Below, in pieces: positions 44,701 to 52,651 of a stretch of DNA of 64,000 bases. The position numbers were made by a program, and so were the translations under genes. The notes beneath the pieces are model-generated. The model had not been told where the DNA came from, did no database searches, and saw only the letters and a program-made list of their open reading frames with translations. Source of the DNA: Ciona intestinalis (taxonomy: Eukaryota; Chordata; Ascidiacea; Phlebobranchia; Cionidae). Location: NCBI RefSeq assembly GCF_000224145.3, contig NC_020167.2:7623777-7687776 (forward strand), read 5' to 3'. Within the stretch, counting starts at the first letter, position 1. Every line of letters begins with the position of its first letter.

Positions 44701-47165
44701 AATTAAACATTCTATTTGGGTGAAAGACACTAATTTTATTATACAATTGATTGGACTTGATTTTTGTGTTGCATATTTCGTAGCACCAGATCCCTAAACA
44801 TTGTGTTGATCAATAACTTGAGAATTAATCGCTTACCGGCTTTGGGGTTTGTGGGGAAATCTGCGTAAGAAGTTCTTCCGGGCGTGGCTCGCTTTGGAAA
44901 TGGTCAACGGTCGCGTTCAAGGCTGAAAACCGAAAGGAACAATAGTTAAAATTGAATGCATTGCATAAGAAAACAGAGATAGAAAGACAAGAAAGCACTG
45001 CTCTAATGAGTAAGCACGTTTTACAATTATCGTCATTTTGGCACTTACGTTCAATAATTACATCCTGTATTAAAAGAGCTATTATAACATGCCCGATGCC
45101 GACAGAGAACACTTACGTGCTCAATAATCTTTGCAAAATAAAGACTAATACAAGAAATACCTTTGTTAAGGAAAGATCCTTCACCGAGGAAACCGAGAGT
45201 AGATAAGGCTTGTTCAATACCGGACATTAACCCCCTACGTGTTGATGGATTGGTGTAATCTTCGAAGGAGTTAAGATGGAGAGGGAAGAGAATGTCGCTG
45301 CTGAACTGTAGAGTAAACAGAAGATGTAAGACTTTAAATGTAAGCAAACTAAGATACAGGAAAAACGTCACCCAAAAAACAATTGCCCGACTAAAAAGGA
45401 TCTATACGACCACTTACGTATTCAAAGGGAATTGTGGCCTAAATTAGGCAGTCAACATATTTTGTAGGGTGTATAGGTAATATCAATGTGAAAATAGCTT
45501 CGTTTAAAATTGAACTGATGAATGAATGCAACTTGTTTATGGCAAATGGCCGCGTGGTGAGGAAAGGACAGTCGTTATAACACGAGTGTGATTTGTTTCT
45601 ATGACTAAAGATTTGAACAACTCATTTTTAAAACAACTTGCATTCTATTCTATGTGGGTGATGTCCACTGGACCCAGGATTTAGGTTATTGCATCCAAAT
45701 TACCTGCATTATTCCCAGCCTTGTTTCTGTTCCTCCGTATTGAATGTTTTCAGTTCTTCCGATCCTTCTTACTAGTTTCCGGAGGAACCTCATCATCTTC
45801 GCGTGGTGGTCACGGAAGCAAGCGCTGCTGTCCACAGCCATGATGATGTCATTGGCACATTTTGGTTGGATGATAGCTAGAGAAAAATACTTCTTGTTAA
45901 AATAACTAGGAATGAAGGACGGTGTGTGGGAGACCTGTGGAAACGGTGTTATAATTGTAAAAAATTTGTTTGTATACTACCAAATTGACTAGAAAAATAA
46001 AATAAAAGGGTGTCCCATCTTCCACACCCTACTATATTGTTTTGACACGCATCCATGAAGTTGCTTTACGGCCGTAGTATGCTATCACCTTGGTATATTA
46101 AAACGCCATTACATTTTATACGTTCGTACAAGTCAGCAGAAGGACAAAATTTACACCTCTGCAAATAGCAGGGTATTGGATACACACGACGGGCTTAATA
46201 ATATTGACACACGTTAAAGCCAGTGTGGAAGTCGCCTCCCACGTAATAGACACCCTTGAGCGACATAACTCTTATCTCGATGATATACCATTAGAAACCA
46301 TTTGTGGTATAGGTTTTCGGTACTTTTGTGTATCAATTACATTTATAGTTAATTGAAAATTCAAGTATGCAGTCACACATAGTGTGGAGTAGAAGGGGCA
46401 CATTTTTTATTCAATGTCTAAATATTCTAAGCGTGTTTTAAACAACCACGCTATTTTTGAGCCGTGATGATTCGATCATATAGTTCTTTGAGTGTTCTTT
46501 ACTACCAAATGGGACGAGAAAAAATGAAAGAAACATTGTCCCATCTTAACCCAGCCCACTATATTTACAGGTTTTCAGTCCGTTTGTGTATCGGGCAACT
46601 ATACGCACAGTTGGTTGAACGCTCAAGTATGCATCCACATATTGTTTGATGATTATATACAACCTGCGTTACTATTGCTCGCACATATGTTATATAAATA
46701 TCACTCCTTTTCGGTCATGATAACGAAGAACGGGGAGTTTTTAAAAGTGAGAAGACGGGTACTAACGGTAAAACAACAGTTGTTAAAACACACTTGTTGA
46801 TATAACAGAAAAATATCTTTTTGGATAAAAGACGTGGCCGTTACACCTTACAGAAAATACAATGTAAATTAAAGTGAACAACATTAAATATTATTAGAAC
46901 TCTATAACGTTTTGAATAATACAATGTAAATAAAAGTAAACAACATTTTAGTTAATTTATTGTATCGCAACTTACGTGCTGGGGTGTTCTCACAGCATTT
47001 GCACGAGCATTCGCCGAGCATCGTGTCCGGGGGAATCGGTTCAACTTCCAGAAGCGGATCGTCTCCCTGGACGTTTCTCACGCTAGTTTGCATCTTGTGA
47101 CGCTTTCCTGATGCATCGGTGTTTATCAGCAGTATCAGCGCTACTGCCACGCAAAGAACCTTCAT
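23772..47165 (-). CDS. Collagen VI/XXVIII-like protein: vWA, collagen helix, vWA, Kunitz, vWA
   Basis: Thirty-four exons were placed by splice sites and frame; every junction agrees in phase and gives 1204 codons including the stop (about 1203 residues). Exon groups are listed in the domain entries below. Order: signal peptide (MKVLCVAVALILLIN), vWA1 (residues ~64-290), a Cys-rich hinge (CNNCTCSCE), a Gly-X-Y helix of about 300 residues (312-615), vWA2 (~646-838), an acidic linker, a Kunitz domain (~868-925), a Thr/Pro-rich linker, vWA3 (~970-1160), and an acidic Tyr-rich tail ending EYEYEGSS. Vertebrate COL28A1 has vWA-helix-vWA-Kunitz; COL6A3 also ends in a Kunitz domain. This gene is closest to that group but has a third vWA after the Kunitz domain. 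It is expected to be secreted into the extracellular matrix. Extra short helix exons could still hide in the larger introns. The gene is rich in MITE insertions, all intronic. Confidence 0.88.
23898..24093 (+). mobile_element. MITE copy 9, left part of a duplicated block
   Basis: Near-complete copy in the last intron. Together with about 90 bp of its right flank it is matched at 29711-29995. Confidence 0.85.
24166..24252. mobile_element. MITE fragment 10
   Basis: Short remnant with both ends (tataaagtggggcaaaacgg / ctttaccccaaggtacta) but most of the interior missing. Confidence 0.6.
24561..24760 (-). mobile_element. MITE copy 11
   Basis: Diverged near-complete copy in minus orientation in a collagen-gene intron. 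Confidence 0.7.
24937..25132 (-). mobile_element. MITE copy 12
   Basis: Near-complete, with ends tatagtaagagtggggggag and cttccccaccctactatata. Confidence 0.85.
25739..25933 (-). mobile_element. MITE copy 13
   Basis: Near-complete minus-orientation copy, 38 bp from a coding exon of vWA3. Confidence 0.85.
26359..26378. repeat. Poly-G run in collagen intron
   Basis: About sixteen consecutive G after a ggt, in an intron. Homopolymer; length may be affected by sequencing. Confidence 0.8.
26690..26754 (+). repeat. Short repeat family D
   Basis: ggatctggtgctacgaaaat followed by gtaaca and aaattaagcccaact. Relatives lie at 37538, 44750 (inverted), 49138 and 63418. It abuts a coding exon boundary here. 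Confidence 0.5.
27011..27100 (+). repeat. Short repeat family C
   Basis: Second copy of the ~80 bp repeat (ggtgttggggtacagatttg ... ctcccatagaatagaacag), ending in a short agaat run. Confidence 0.55.
28529..28765 (-). other. Collagen gene: Kunitz-domain exon
   Basis: One exon encodes an acidic start (DEDDDEDQLD) and a Kunitz domain with all six cysteines (ICG, GNC, QNC, KNC, AEC, DRC) and the FHYKNCPGG core. The residue after the second Cys, the P1 position, is Asn rather than Lys or Arg, so trypsin inhibition is unlikely. The loop between Cys2 and Cys3 is about five residues longer than in BPTI. Confidence 0.9.
29711..29905 (+). mobile_element. MITE copy 14, part of a duplicated block
   Basis: Near-complete copy sharing diagnostic bases (ctactaaatgggatgagaaa) and its right flank with the copy at 23898. 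Confidence 0.85.
29968..30043. mobile_element. MITE fragment 15
   Basis: Short remnant (ataaagtggggcaaaataaa ... gtcccatcttaccccaccct) corresponding in place to fragment 10 of the duplicated block. Confidence 0.6.
30250..30560. promoter_or_regulatory. CpG-rich intronic block with CRE-like sites
   Basis: G+C- and CpG-rich island in the intron between the Kunitz exon and the short linker exon. It contains TGACGTCA near 30264 and 30546 and TGACGTCG near 30312. Open frames run on both strands, as expected from composition. A possible enhancer or internal promoter; no exon of the collagen gene lies in it. Confidence 0.3.
30654..30689 (-). other. Collagen gene: 36 nt linker exon
   Basis: Encodes VDEEPAPPDVTT between vWA2 and the Kunitz exon. 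Acceptor tttttttgcag, donor gtaagt, and phase fits on both sides. Confidence 0.75.
31066..31098. repeat. Purine microsatellite
   Basis: Short gaa/gaag run in an intron. Confidence 0.7.
31180..31758 (-). other. Collagen gene: second vWA domain exon
   Basis: One 579 nt exon carries the whole domain. MIDAS residues are complete: FLVDGSDSIDR, SGTKTYSAL and MTDGDASED. The exon ends at gtaaaa after KEIE; this donor, not the later gttaat, keeps frame with the next exon. Confidence 0.88.
32309..32501 (+). mobile_element. MITE copy 16
   Basis: Near-complete, with ends cagtagtgtggggggagacg and catcttcccccaccccat. Confidence 0.8.
33885..33985 (-). repeat. SINE tail fragment
   Basis: Tail unit: gacagtcgttataac, gtgttctgtttcatacacct, gagttaccacatatgtaac. 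Head absent. Confidence 0.65.
34304..34382 (+). mobile_element. MITE fragment 17
   Basis: Right-hand third only (tttactaccaaaagggatga to ccccaccctact). Confidence 0.7.
35228..35345 (+). mobile_element. tRNA-like SINE head
   Basis: A-box-like agctcagtggttaggcgc at 35241-35258 and B-box-like gggctcgaggctc at about 35282-35294. No folded tRNA or anticodon stem was found, so it is read as the polymerase III head of a SINE. Confidence 0.55.
35556..35635. repeat. 40 bp direct duplication
   Basis: Two adjacent 40 bp copies (taaccaaaaaacgtccaaaa repeats exactly 40 bases later) in a helix intron. Confidence 0.9.
35775..36010 (-). repeat. Two SINE tail units in tandem
   Basis: Two successive ~115 bp tail units (gttataacac, ttctgtttcatacac, gagttaccac), a smaller version of the array at 5937-6548. 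Confidence 0.65.
36112..36288 (+). mobile_element. MITE copy 18, left end missing
   Basis: The body from atatccaaatgtcctgatct to the right end ccccaacccctactatata is present; the left inverted repeat is gone. Confidence 0.75.
37095..37175 (-). repeat. SINE tail fragment
   Basis: Short tail piece: ttatttatcgtgg, aacgacagtcgttat, acgtatgtaactttgtgggt. Confidence 0.55.
37538..37630 (+). repeat. Short repeat family D
   Basis: tgatgctcgaaaacgtaacc, aaatcaagtccaac and the downstream aaatggcatcgtcagtct also found in the copy at 49138. Confidence 0.5.
37912..38035 (-). repeat. SINE tail fragment
   Basis: Tail unit with tttatcctcacg, gttctgtttcatacgc and gattacgagttaccatgta. Confidence 0.6.
39190..39880. 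repeat. Tandem array of ~190 bp units in a collagen intron
   Basis: Four diverged units. Each contains a form of gtgtttaaatagcggaaatt followed by acttggaaa at about 39231, 39411, 39600 and 39788. Two units also share aacctgtttaacattaaaat. It lies in the large intron between two helix exons. Confidence 0.65.
40431..40626 (+). mobile_element. MITE copy 19
   Basis: Near-complete copy, 50 bp from an 18 nt helix exon. Confidence 0.8.
41463..41644 (+). mobile_element. MITE copy 20
   Basis: Both ends shortened (tactgtggggtaaaatttta / gttgtcccccacaatgctat); the body is typical. Confidence 0.7.
42346..42348 (-). other. Possible 3 nt microexon
   Basis: On the minus strand ttttcag, GAC, gtaaga stand together between the end of vWA1 and the hinge exon. 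Inclusion would add one Asp and keep the frame; skipping also keeps it. Very uncertain. Confidence 0.2.
43350..43505. mobile_element. Possible small inverted-repeat element
   Basis: Ends caccccttgc and gcaaggggtc are inverted about 130-150 bp apart in an intron. Target duplications were not resolved. Confidence 0.3.
43775..43890 (-). repeat. SINE tail fragment
   Basis: Tail unit: aatgtaacttgcttttatcc, gacagtcgttataacacggg, attacgagttactacg. Confidence 0.65.
44075..44264 (+). mobile_element. MITE copy 21
   Basis: Near-complete; the right end lies 28 bp from a vWA1 exon. Confidence 0.85.
44449..44580 (+). mobile_element. MITE fragment 22
   Basis: Left part only (tatagtgctatgaggtatga), ending near cgtgaggatgagc. 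Confidence 0.55.
44750..44805 (-). repeat. Short repeat family D
   Basis: Inverted copy: ttggacttgatttttgtgtt and atttcgtagcaccagatccc. Confidence 0.5.
45525..45600 (-). repeat. SINE tail fragment
   Basis: Short piece: aatgcaacttgtttat, ggacagtcgttataacacga. Confidence 0.5.
45640..45715 (-). repeat. Short repeat family C
   Basis: Inverted copy (attctattctatgtgggtga ... ccaggatttagg) overlapping the edge of a vWA1 exon. Confidence 0.5.
45918..46036 (+). mobile_element. MITE fragment 23
   Basis: Shortened copy ending gtcccatcttccacacccta. Confidence 0.6.
46381..46564 (+). mobile_element. MITE copy 24
   Basis: Diverged near-complete copy (agtgtggagtagaaggggca / gtcccatcttaacccagccc). Confidence 0.7.
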
Positions 47166-47233
47166 GGCTGTTAATGAGGTCTTATGATGCAAGAATTAAA
47201 ATTCCTACTTAAAATCCTGCAGAAAAATTAATC

Positions 47234-47412
47234 TATAGTAGGGTGGGGAAAGACGGCTTACTTTTAGCACATAATATCCAAAGATTCTGATCGAGTTTTA
47301 ACAAATTACAACGGTCTATGGAAGTCGTGAGGATACGGAGAATGCTCTTGTTTTTTTATAAAATGAGACAAAAAAGTAGAATAAAAAATTGTCTCATATT
47401 CCCCCACTCTAT
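47234..47412 (+). mobile_element. MITE copy 25
   Basis: Near-complete copy about 70 bp upstream of the collagen-gene start codon. Confidence 0.8.
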
Positions 47413-48110
47413 TAAACTACAATCGTGGATAAGTTACTGCGCAAACAAAGCTATAATTGCGTTAAAGCGATAAAGCTAAAAGAGAGTGAAAGTTTACTTA
47501 ACCCCACGTTCAAAGCTCCGCCACAATGCGCTGAAATAGATATGATGTCAAATGCTATGCGACGGCGTAGGAAGTGTACAATTCTCACTGTCTGAGGGGA
47601 TTACAGCAGTCGCGTAACCGCCCATATATACAACGCCCGGTAAGCCAACTGATAAGGTCGCCAGCATACGTATCTTATACTCGTTAACCACATCTTATAT
47701 TCATATGATTTACAAGCTATGTCGCCCCGATGAGCAAATACAACTTCGAGCAAACCGGAAAGTGACGGCGAGGCCACTGTTATGCAAAACGACAGTGTCG
47801 TAGCGTTTTCTCCGCTAGAAAAACATCACCAATCTTGCAATCTGTTAACTGATACATTTTACAGAATCGTTGAAATAGGATGATTGAGCGAAATTCTTTT
47901 CCGAGTATCGCGTCCTATAACAACTACAGGTGCCCTATGAAAACATTCGCTGAACGCCGTTTTCTGGGAGTGCATATTCACCCGCGTTATCAGTAATTCC
48001 CACGATACAGTTCAAAGACACGCAGCAAATACTTCTATTCCCTAATCACAAAAACATATTTTTTCACATACAATGTGAACGTAAAAGTCCAACAGTGTTT
48101 TCAAAAGATA

Positions 48111-48152
48111 ACGTCATAAATTACGTCATGAAATACGTCACGAAATACGTCA
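48111..48152. promoter_or_regulatory. Four ACGTCA motifs at 12-base spacing
   Basis: ACGTCA starts at 48111, 48123, 48135 and 48147, exactly 12 bases apart, with aaat between. CRE/ATF-like half-sites upstream of the collagen gene. Confidence 0.45.
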
Positions 48153-48641
48153 GTTAAGTAAATGCGCCACAAGTCGGATTGAGCAACCTATAATTAGTAT
48201 TGTTTAGCAAACACTTATTACCAAAGCGCTGCGACCAAGTCCACTGTAGGCTCACAATAATTCCGTTGTTTAACCTGCAATTATTGTCTCCCGTAACCCC
48301 GCGCGGTCGAATGACTTATAATCAAGCGGTGGTAATGACTCGCTGTTGACCTTGTACAGGATCAACCAAGTAATCGCCTTTTGTGCCAAAAACACGTAAC
48401 GGCCCCTAACTATTGTAACCGCTCCTTTCGATTATTTTCTGCTCAAACCTAAATTTCAAGCTACATGCAAATGCCCAGCGATTAAAAGTCGGTTGAGCTT
48501 TCAGCTAAACCTTTCATAATAAACATTCTACAGCAATCCAGCCGTCGCTCGGGCTTGTTCGCAGTCGAAGCAGTTTAACTTAAGACCATAAGTGCCTGTT
48601 GGCAGATAAGACTCCGCCTTGGCATCACTTCGCCCACTTAC

Positions 48642-48760
48642 GTCTGACTGGTGACGTGGGCCAGCAGGGAAAGTCCCCCAAGGGAGAACGGTTTCAGCTG
48701 CCGGCTTGAGCGTCGGGATTGCGTTACACGCCAGCTGCGTGCAGCTATAAAGAGCATTGG
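48642..48760 (-). promoter_or_regulatory. Possible promoter and non-coding first exon of the collagen gene
   Basis: On the minus strand a GC-rich stretch contains ctttatag, CAGCTG E-boxes and GGGACTTTCC (48668-48677), a perfect NF-kappaB consensus, and ends at an excellent donor CAGAC/gtaagt (exon end 48642). A matching acceptor (cattaacag) lies two bases before the collagen start ATG at 47165. The pairing is inference. Confidence 0.35.
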
Positions 48761-49137
48761 GTTGCTAAACTTGGATTCACATTTGCTTACAACATAAAAA
48801 CTAAGTCGTTTACAAATACAAACAGATTGACGGTGCACCACAAATATAACATTAGCAATATTGGCTAACACGGATAGGAGTGTCTTATAATGTAAACACA
48901 TGAGTCTTAAATCCAATAGTGATGTTTCAGCATGTATTGCATGCAGTTCAATCTAAAATATGCGACCTTGAGGTCCCGGAAACGATATCAACACCGCCAA
49001 ATCCAAATATTTGTATCATTGTCAAAGTTACTGAATTGGCCCTTGGCGGAACCAACATGGCGACAAAATTTAAGCCAAATCCGAGCAATTTACCGGCGCG
49101 CTGTGGCGGTGGGGTCTCATATAACAGCTATTAGAAT

Positions 49138-49250
49138 GTAGGATCTGGTCTGGTGCTACGAAAACGTAACAAAAATTGAGTCCAGCGAATTTTATCATAA
49201 AGAAGATTTATACTTCGCCTAAATGGCATCGTTAGTCGTCTCCTAAAAAT
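49138..49250 (+). repeat. Short repeat family D
   Basis: ggtctggtgctacgaaaacg, aaaattgagtccagcg, gcctaaatggcatcgttagt. Confidence 0.55.
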
Positions 49251-49354
49251 ACAGATTTCGATTTTATCCTAATTGTGTTTTTTACACAAGAATCGTCCTG
49301 CCCCATGAGCCCTGCATCAGGGTGGTAGATTCACGGAGTTTATTACAGTTTTAG

Positions 49355-49540
49355 AAATATCTGTTTATTTTCTCTGTGCGGGGGCGGTATGCATATACAG
49401 GGTACAAACATGTCGCTGAAGCCGGAATTCCGTTTGAGATGATACGAATGCTGGAAGCTAATAAATCATGGGCCGACTTCACGGGGGTGTTATTGAAAAG
49501 CAAATACGTTCCCGCTTTAAAAGGAAAGTCAACCGTGTAG
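49355..49540 (+). CDS. Candidate terminal exon of an unassigned gene
   Basis: A good acceptor (tttattacagttttag) is followed by 61 codons open to TAG. The translation reads like real protein (GRYAYTGYKHVAEAGIPFEM, then WADFTGVLLKSKYVPALKGK) with a CpG-containing codon bias unlike the surroundings. No family was recognised, no start codon is present, and no upstream exon on the plus strand could be joined with confidence. It could be the last exon of a small gene or a decayed copy. Confidence 0.35.
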   Translation, partial: KYLFIFSVRGRYAYTGYKHVAEAGIPFEMIRMLEANKSWADFTGVLLKSKYVPALKGKSTV

Positions 49541-50559
49541 GTTAAGATCAAACAATTCAATATTGGACATCAAACGGCGAAGATAATGCAAACGTAGGTT
49601 GAGCAAATTTACCAACGTTGACTAAATAGTGATTTGATAATTTTACCAATCTTACAAACCCTAAATGCATCAGTAAATATTTGACTTAGTAAGGCTGCGC
49701 GATTGACGCCAAAGCTTAGCCCGCAAACAAGTAAGTAGCGAAATATCCTCTCTAAAAACTAAGCTGATTGCATTACAAGGCCTGCCGTATTCGCTGGCTT
49801 ACACAGTCAAATTTATCAGTTAATTTCAGTATATTTACCAAAAACTAACATTGATTTTAAAACCGCAGAGTAACCTCGCCTCTTCTGCCGCCTGTTTGCC
49901 GTGTTTGCGAAATTAGTTTAAAAACAAACCAACTACAAGTACCATCTAAGCTTGCTGCTATAATATTTACAAACCTAGAGTTGTTCAGTATGTATATATA
50001 GCAGTACAGTGTTATGGTTCATAAGACCGAACTGTCACGTTGCTGAGCCCAGCGTCTCGCCTTAGGGATCTGTTTTAAACCGACCCTGCCTGTTGAAGTG
50101 ATTTGCCTTTTTCTTTTCACCGGAAGACAACGAACGACCGCGATATTTTATGTGCAAACATTATATCCATACTCTCGCTTATTCTGAGTTACCTTTAGTC
50201 TAGTTGTTTAAGTGTTTTACTTTTGACTTGTAAAATCACAGTCATTATCATAGCACGATCAAGCATACGCTTTGCTCGCTTCCTTCTGATACAAAAGTAA
50301 TAGAACCCCACGCCTCGCGATCAAAGTAATTCGATTATTATGGATCTTAGAGTCCCTTCGTTCAATACCTCGCATTCAATTTTCTTTGTCGATAAAAGCG
50401 CGATCTTTTTTGTAATTTTTAACATCACGTCATATCTTTTGTCATTTCGGCTTTAACGTCTCGGTTCGGTGGATTTCGGAAGCTAATCTAAAAGACGTTA
50501 GCCGCAACTATCTCTTGGCCCGCTTACGTTAAATCCACCCAACGCCTAATGCTGCATCG

Positions 50560-51350
50560 TCGAGCCGTGAATTTGCAGCGATTATCACGAATATGTTTGC
50601 GGAGGGGTAAGAGAAAGGTGAGTGGGCGGCGCATATAATTCGGTCCATCGCTGCTTTCAAATTGAGGAGTAAATATCAACGTCGCGACGACAGAACAACG
50701 GACACCACTGCTACCAACTTATGGTCACAAATTGTTAAGGGCGATGACATTATTGCTTTGAAAAGAATACAGCGTGGCATTCTAGCCCGACCTTGCGCAT
50801 GAGGTCTTCGTTTCTGAGCCGCGAGCAGGGGAATGACGAAGTATCCTGGCTCGTCGAAACCGGAAACCGATGCGGTGTGTTCGTCTGGATTCGTCGGTGG
50901 GAAAGAATCGCGCTTGTTTCACGGGTATTACGTCATAATAGTTATTGTTCTATAGACATCGATGGGAAGCGCTGTGCAACTCGCATGGGAATTTAAAAGT
51001 TTTCGAACACCGAAACCGAACCGCGCCGGAAGAACGCTGCGCGTCGCCAAATCGCGTCTCCCGGGTGCGATTTGGAATCAAAGCCGACCTCAAATCGAAT
51101 TTGCGTCGATTTGCGAAGAAACGTCGAAAAGTTCGCAAAGTGCTATCGCTTGTAACCTCGCCAATGACGCAAGAGGGTAAATCGAATATAGACGTTATTT
51201 CCTGCAGTCGTAGCCAGTGAATAGACGTTTTGTACCACGCCCTATATGTATACACACCGACCGCCGGTACCACATTATCTGGCGAACGAGAATGCTCAGC
51301 AAACATCTGGACACGTGTATTGGACATGACGTCACATTGCGACAGCGTCC
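50560..51350. promoter_or_regulatory. CpG-rich block
   Basis: High CpG for this window, with open frames on both strands at 50945-51327 and a possible exon end gagaaag/gtgagt near 50616. It may be a promoter, an enhancer or unrecognised exons. Confidence 0.25.
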
Positions 51351-51489
51351 CGAATATGAGGTTGTTTAAACACTGGTTAACCGTAGCCTGGCAAATGTTA
51401 ACCCGTGACCGCTAACTATATGTAATTGTATAATATATTGGGATAAGATGAAGACGCCAAATGAGTTACGTTATAAATGCTATACTTCC

Positions 51490-51690
51490 CATAGTAGGGT
51501 GGGGAAGATGGGACACCTTAAGCACACAATATCCAAATATCCTGATCGTGTTTTAAACAATTAACAACGGTCTATGAAAGTCGTGAGGATATGGTTTATA
51601 ATTCCTTGAATGTTCTTTGGTTACTGCCAAATGGGACGAGAACATTAACACAGTTTAAACGTGTCCCATCTTCCCCAACCCTACTATATA
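51490..51690 (+). mobile_element. MITE copy 26
   Basis: Near-complete, close to the family consensus at both ends. Confidence 0.85.
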
Positions 51691-51869
51691 AAATTGTATA
51701 ATATAATAAAATAAAGACGCCAAATGAGTAACACTAAGAATGCTACTTTATAAATTGCTTATAATTCTTCAAAAGTATCTTATATATTGAGTTAAGTTGA
51801 TGTAATTCTGTTGGTAATTACATCAAACACGTCGTTTTTTTTTATTTACGGTGCTGATTCGCTTTATAA

Positions 51870-52062
51870 TATAGTAGGATAGGGGAAGATGGGACACCTT
51901 TTCATTTTATTTTCCCGTCTCATTTGGCAGTGAACAAGGAACATTCAAAGAATTATAAAACCATATATGCTCACAACTCCTGTAGACCGTTGTTAATTGT
52001 TTAAAACACGATCAAATTATTCGGATATTATATACTAAAGATCTTCCTCTACCCTACTATAT
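51870..52062 (-). mobile_element. MITE copy 27
   Basis: Near-complete minus-orientation copy 180 bp from copy 26. Confidence 0.8.
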
Positions 52063-52450
52063 CACAGATTAAGCGAAATAAAGAACAAAAACATATAGAA
52101 TATCATCCAGTGATTTAGTGTTTTCAACAATGCTCGCTGTTGTGTAAGCACTGATTTACTTTTTGCAGATAATCTTCTACGTCATTTTATAAATTTTGCA
52201 ATCTTGATTAATTTTAAAATAATCGAATCAGCATCTTATGTAAACAGTGATCGATATTTTCCGATATTCTTTGTTAGAGTTTTATCAAAGCAAAAATGCC
52301 ACGTATTTATAATTAAAACAAAAGTGTTTTTTGATCAGTTTCAATATAAGCATGAACGCTCATATATGCAATGCATATTGCACGTTTCGGATTTATTTTT
52401 AACCTAATTTAAAATCGCTCAAGATGATTTTATGTTTTTAAAGTAAACCG

Positions 52451-52651
52451 TACAGTAAGAGGTGGGGGAAGATGGGACACCTATCATTCTATTTTCTTGT
52501 TCCATTCAGTGGTTTAAACAAAGAACAATCAAAAAATTATAAAAAACGGATCCTCACGACTCTATAGTGGACCGTTGTTAATTGTTTGAAATAGGATCAG
52601 GATATTTTGATATTATGTGCTAAAGGTGTCCCATCTTACCCCCTGTATCAT
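52451..52651 (-). mobile_element. MITE copy 28
   Basis: Near-complete; the right end is diverged (catcttaccccctgtatcat). Confidence 0.75.

Larger units (their letters stand above)
42562..47165 (-). other. Collagen gene: signal peptide and first vWA domain
   Basis: Exons 46976-47165 (signal peptide, CSCKCC cluster), 45704-45876, 45161-45305, 44837-44922, 44293-44420 and 42562-42709. The MIDAS is degenerate: AVDSSACF has Cys for the last Ser, and LMTNGKSH has Asn for the Asp of TDG, so metal-dependent binding may be lost. An acceptor (cattaacag) ends two bases before the ATG, suggesting an upstream non-coding exon. Confidence 0.85.
47166..49354. other. Upstream region of the collagen gene
   Basis: No gene was proved here. 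It holds a MITE copy (47234), a regular ACGTCA cluster (48111), a promoter-like block with a possible non-coding exon (48642) and short repeat family D (49138). Confidence 0.5.

Noticed and set aside
47732-47880. 49-codon protein-like plus-strand frame
   Set aside because: No acceptor or start codon at its front and no family match; too short to separate from chance.
50620-50802. Plus-strand frame containing NLWSQIVKGDDIIALKRIQR
   Set aside because: No ATG and no convincing splice sites; other frames across the same CpG-rich block are equally open.
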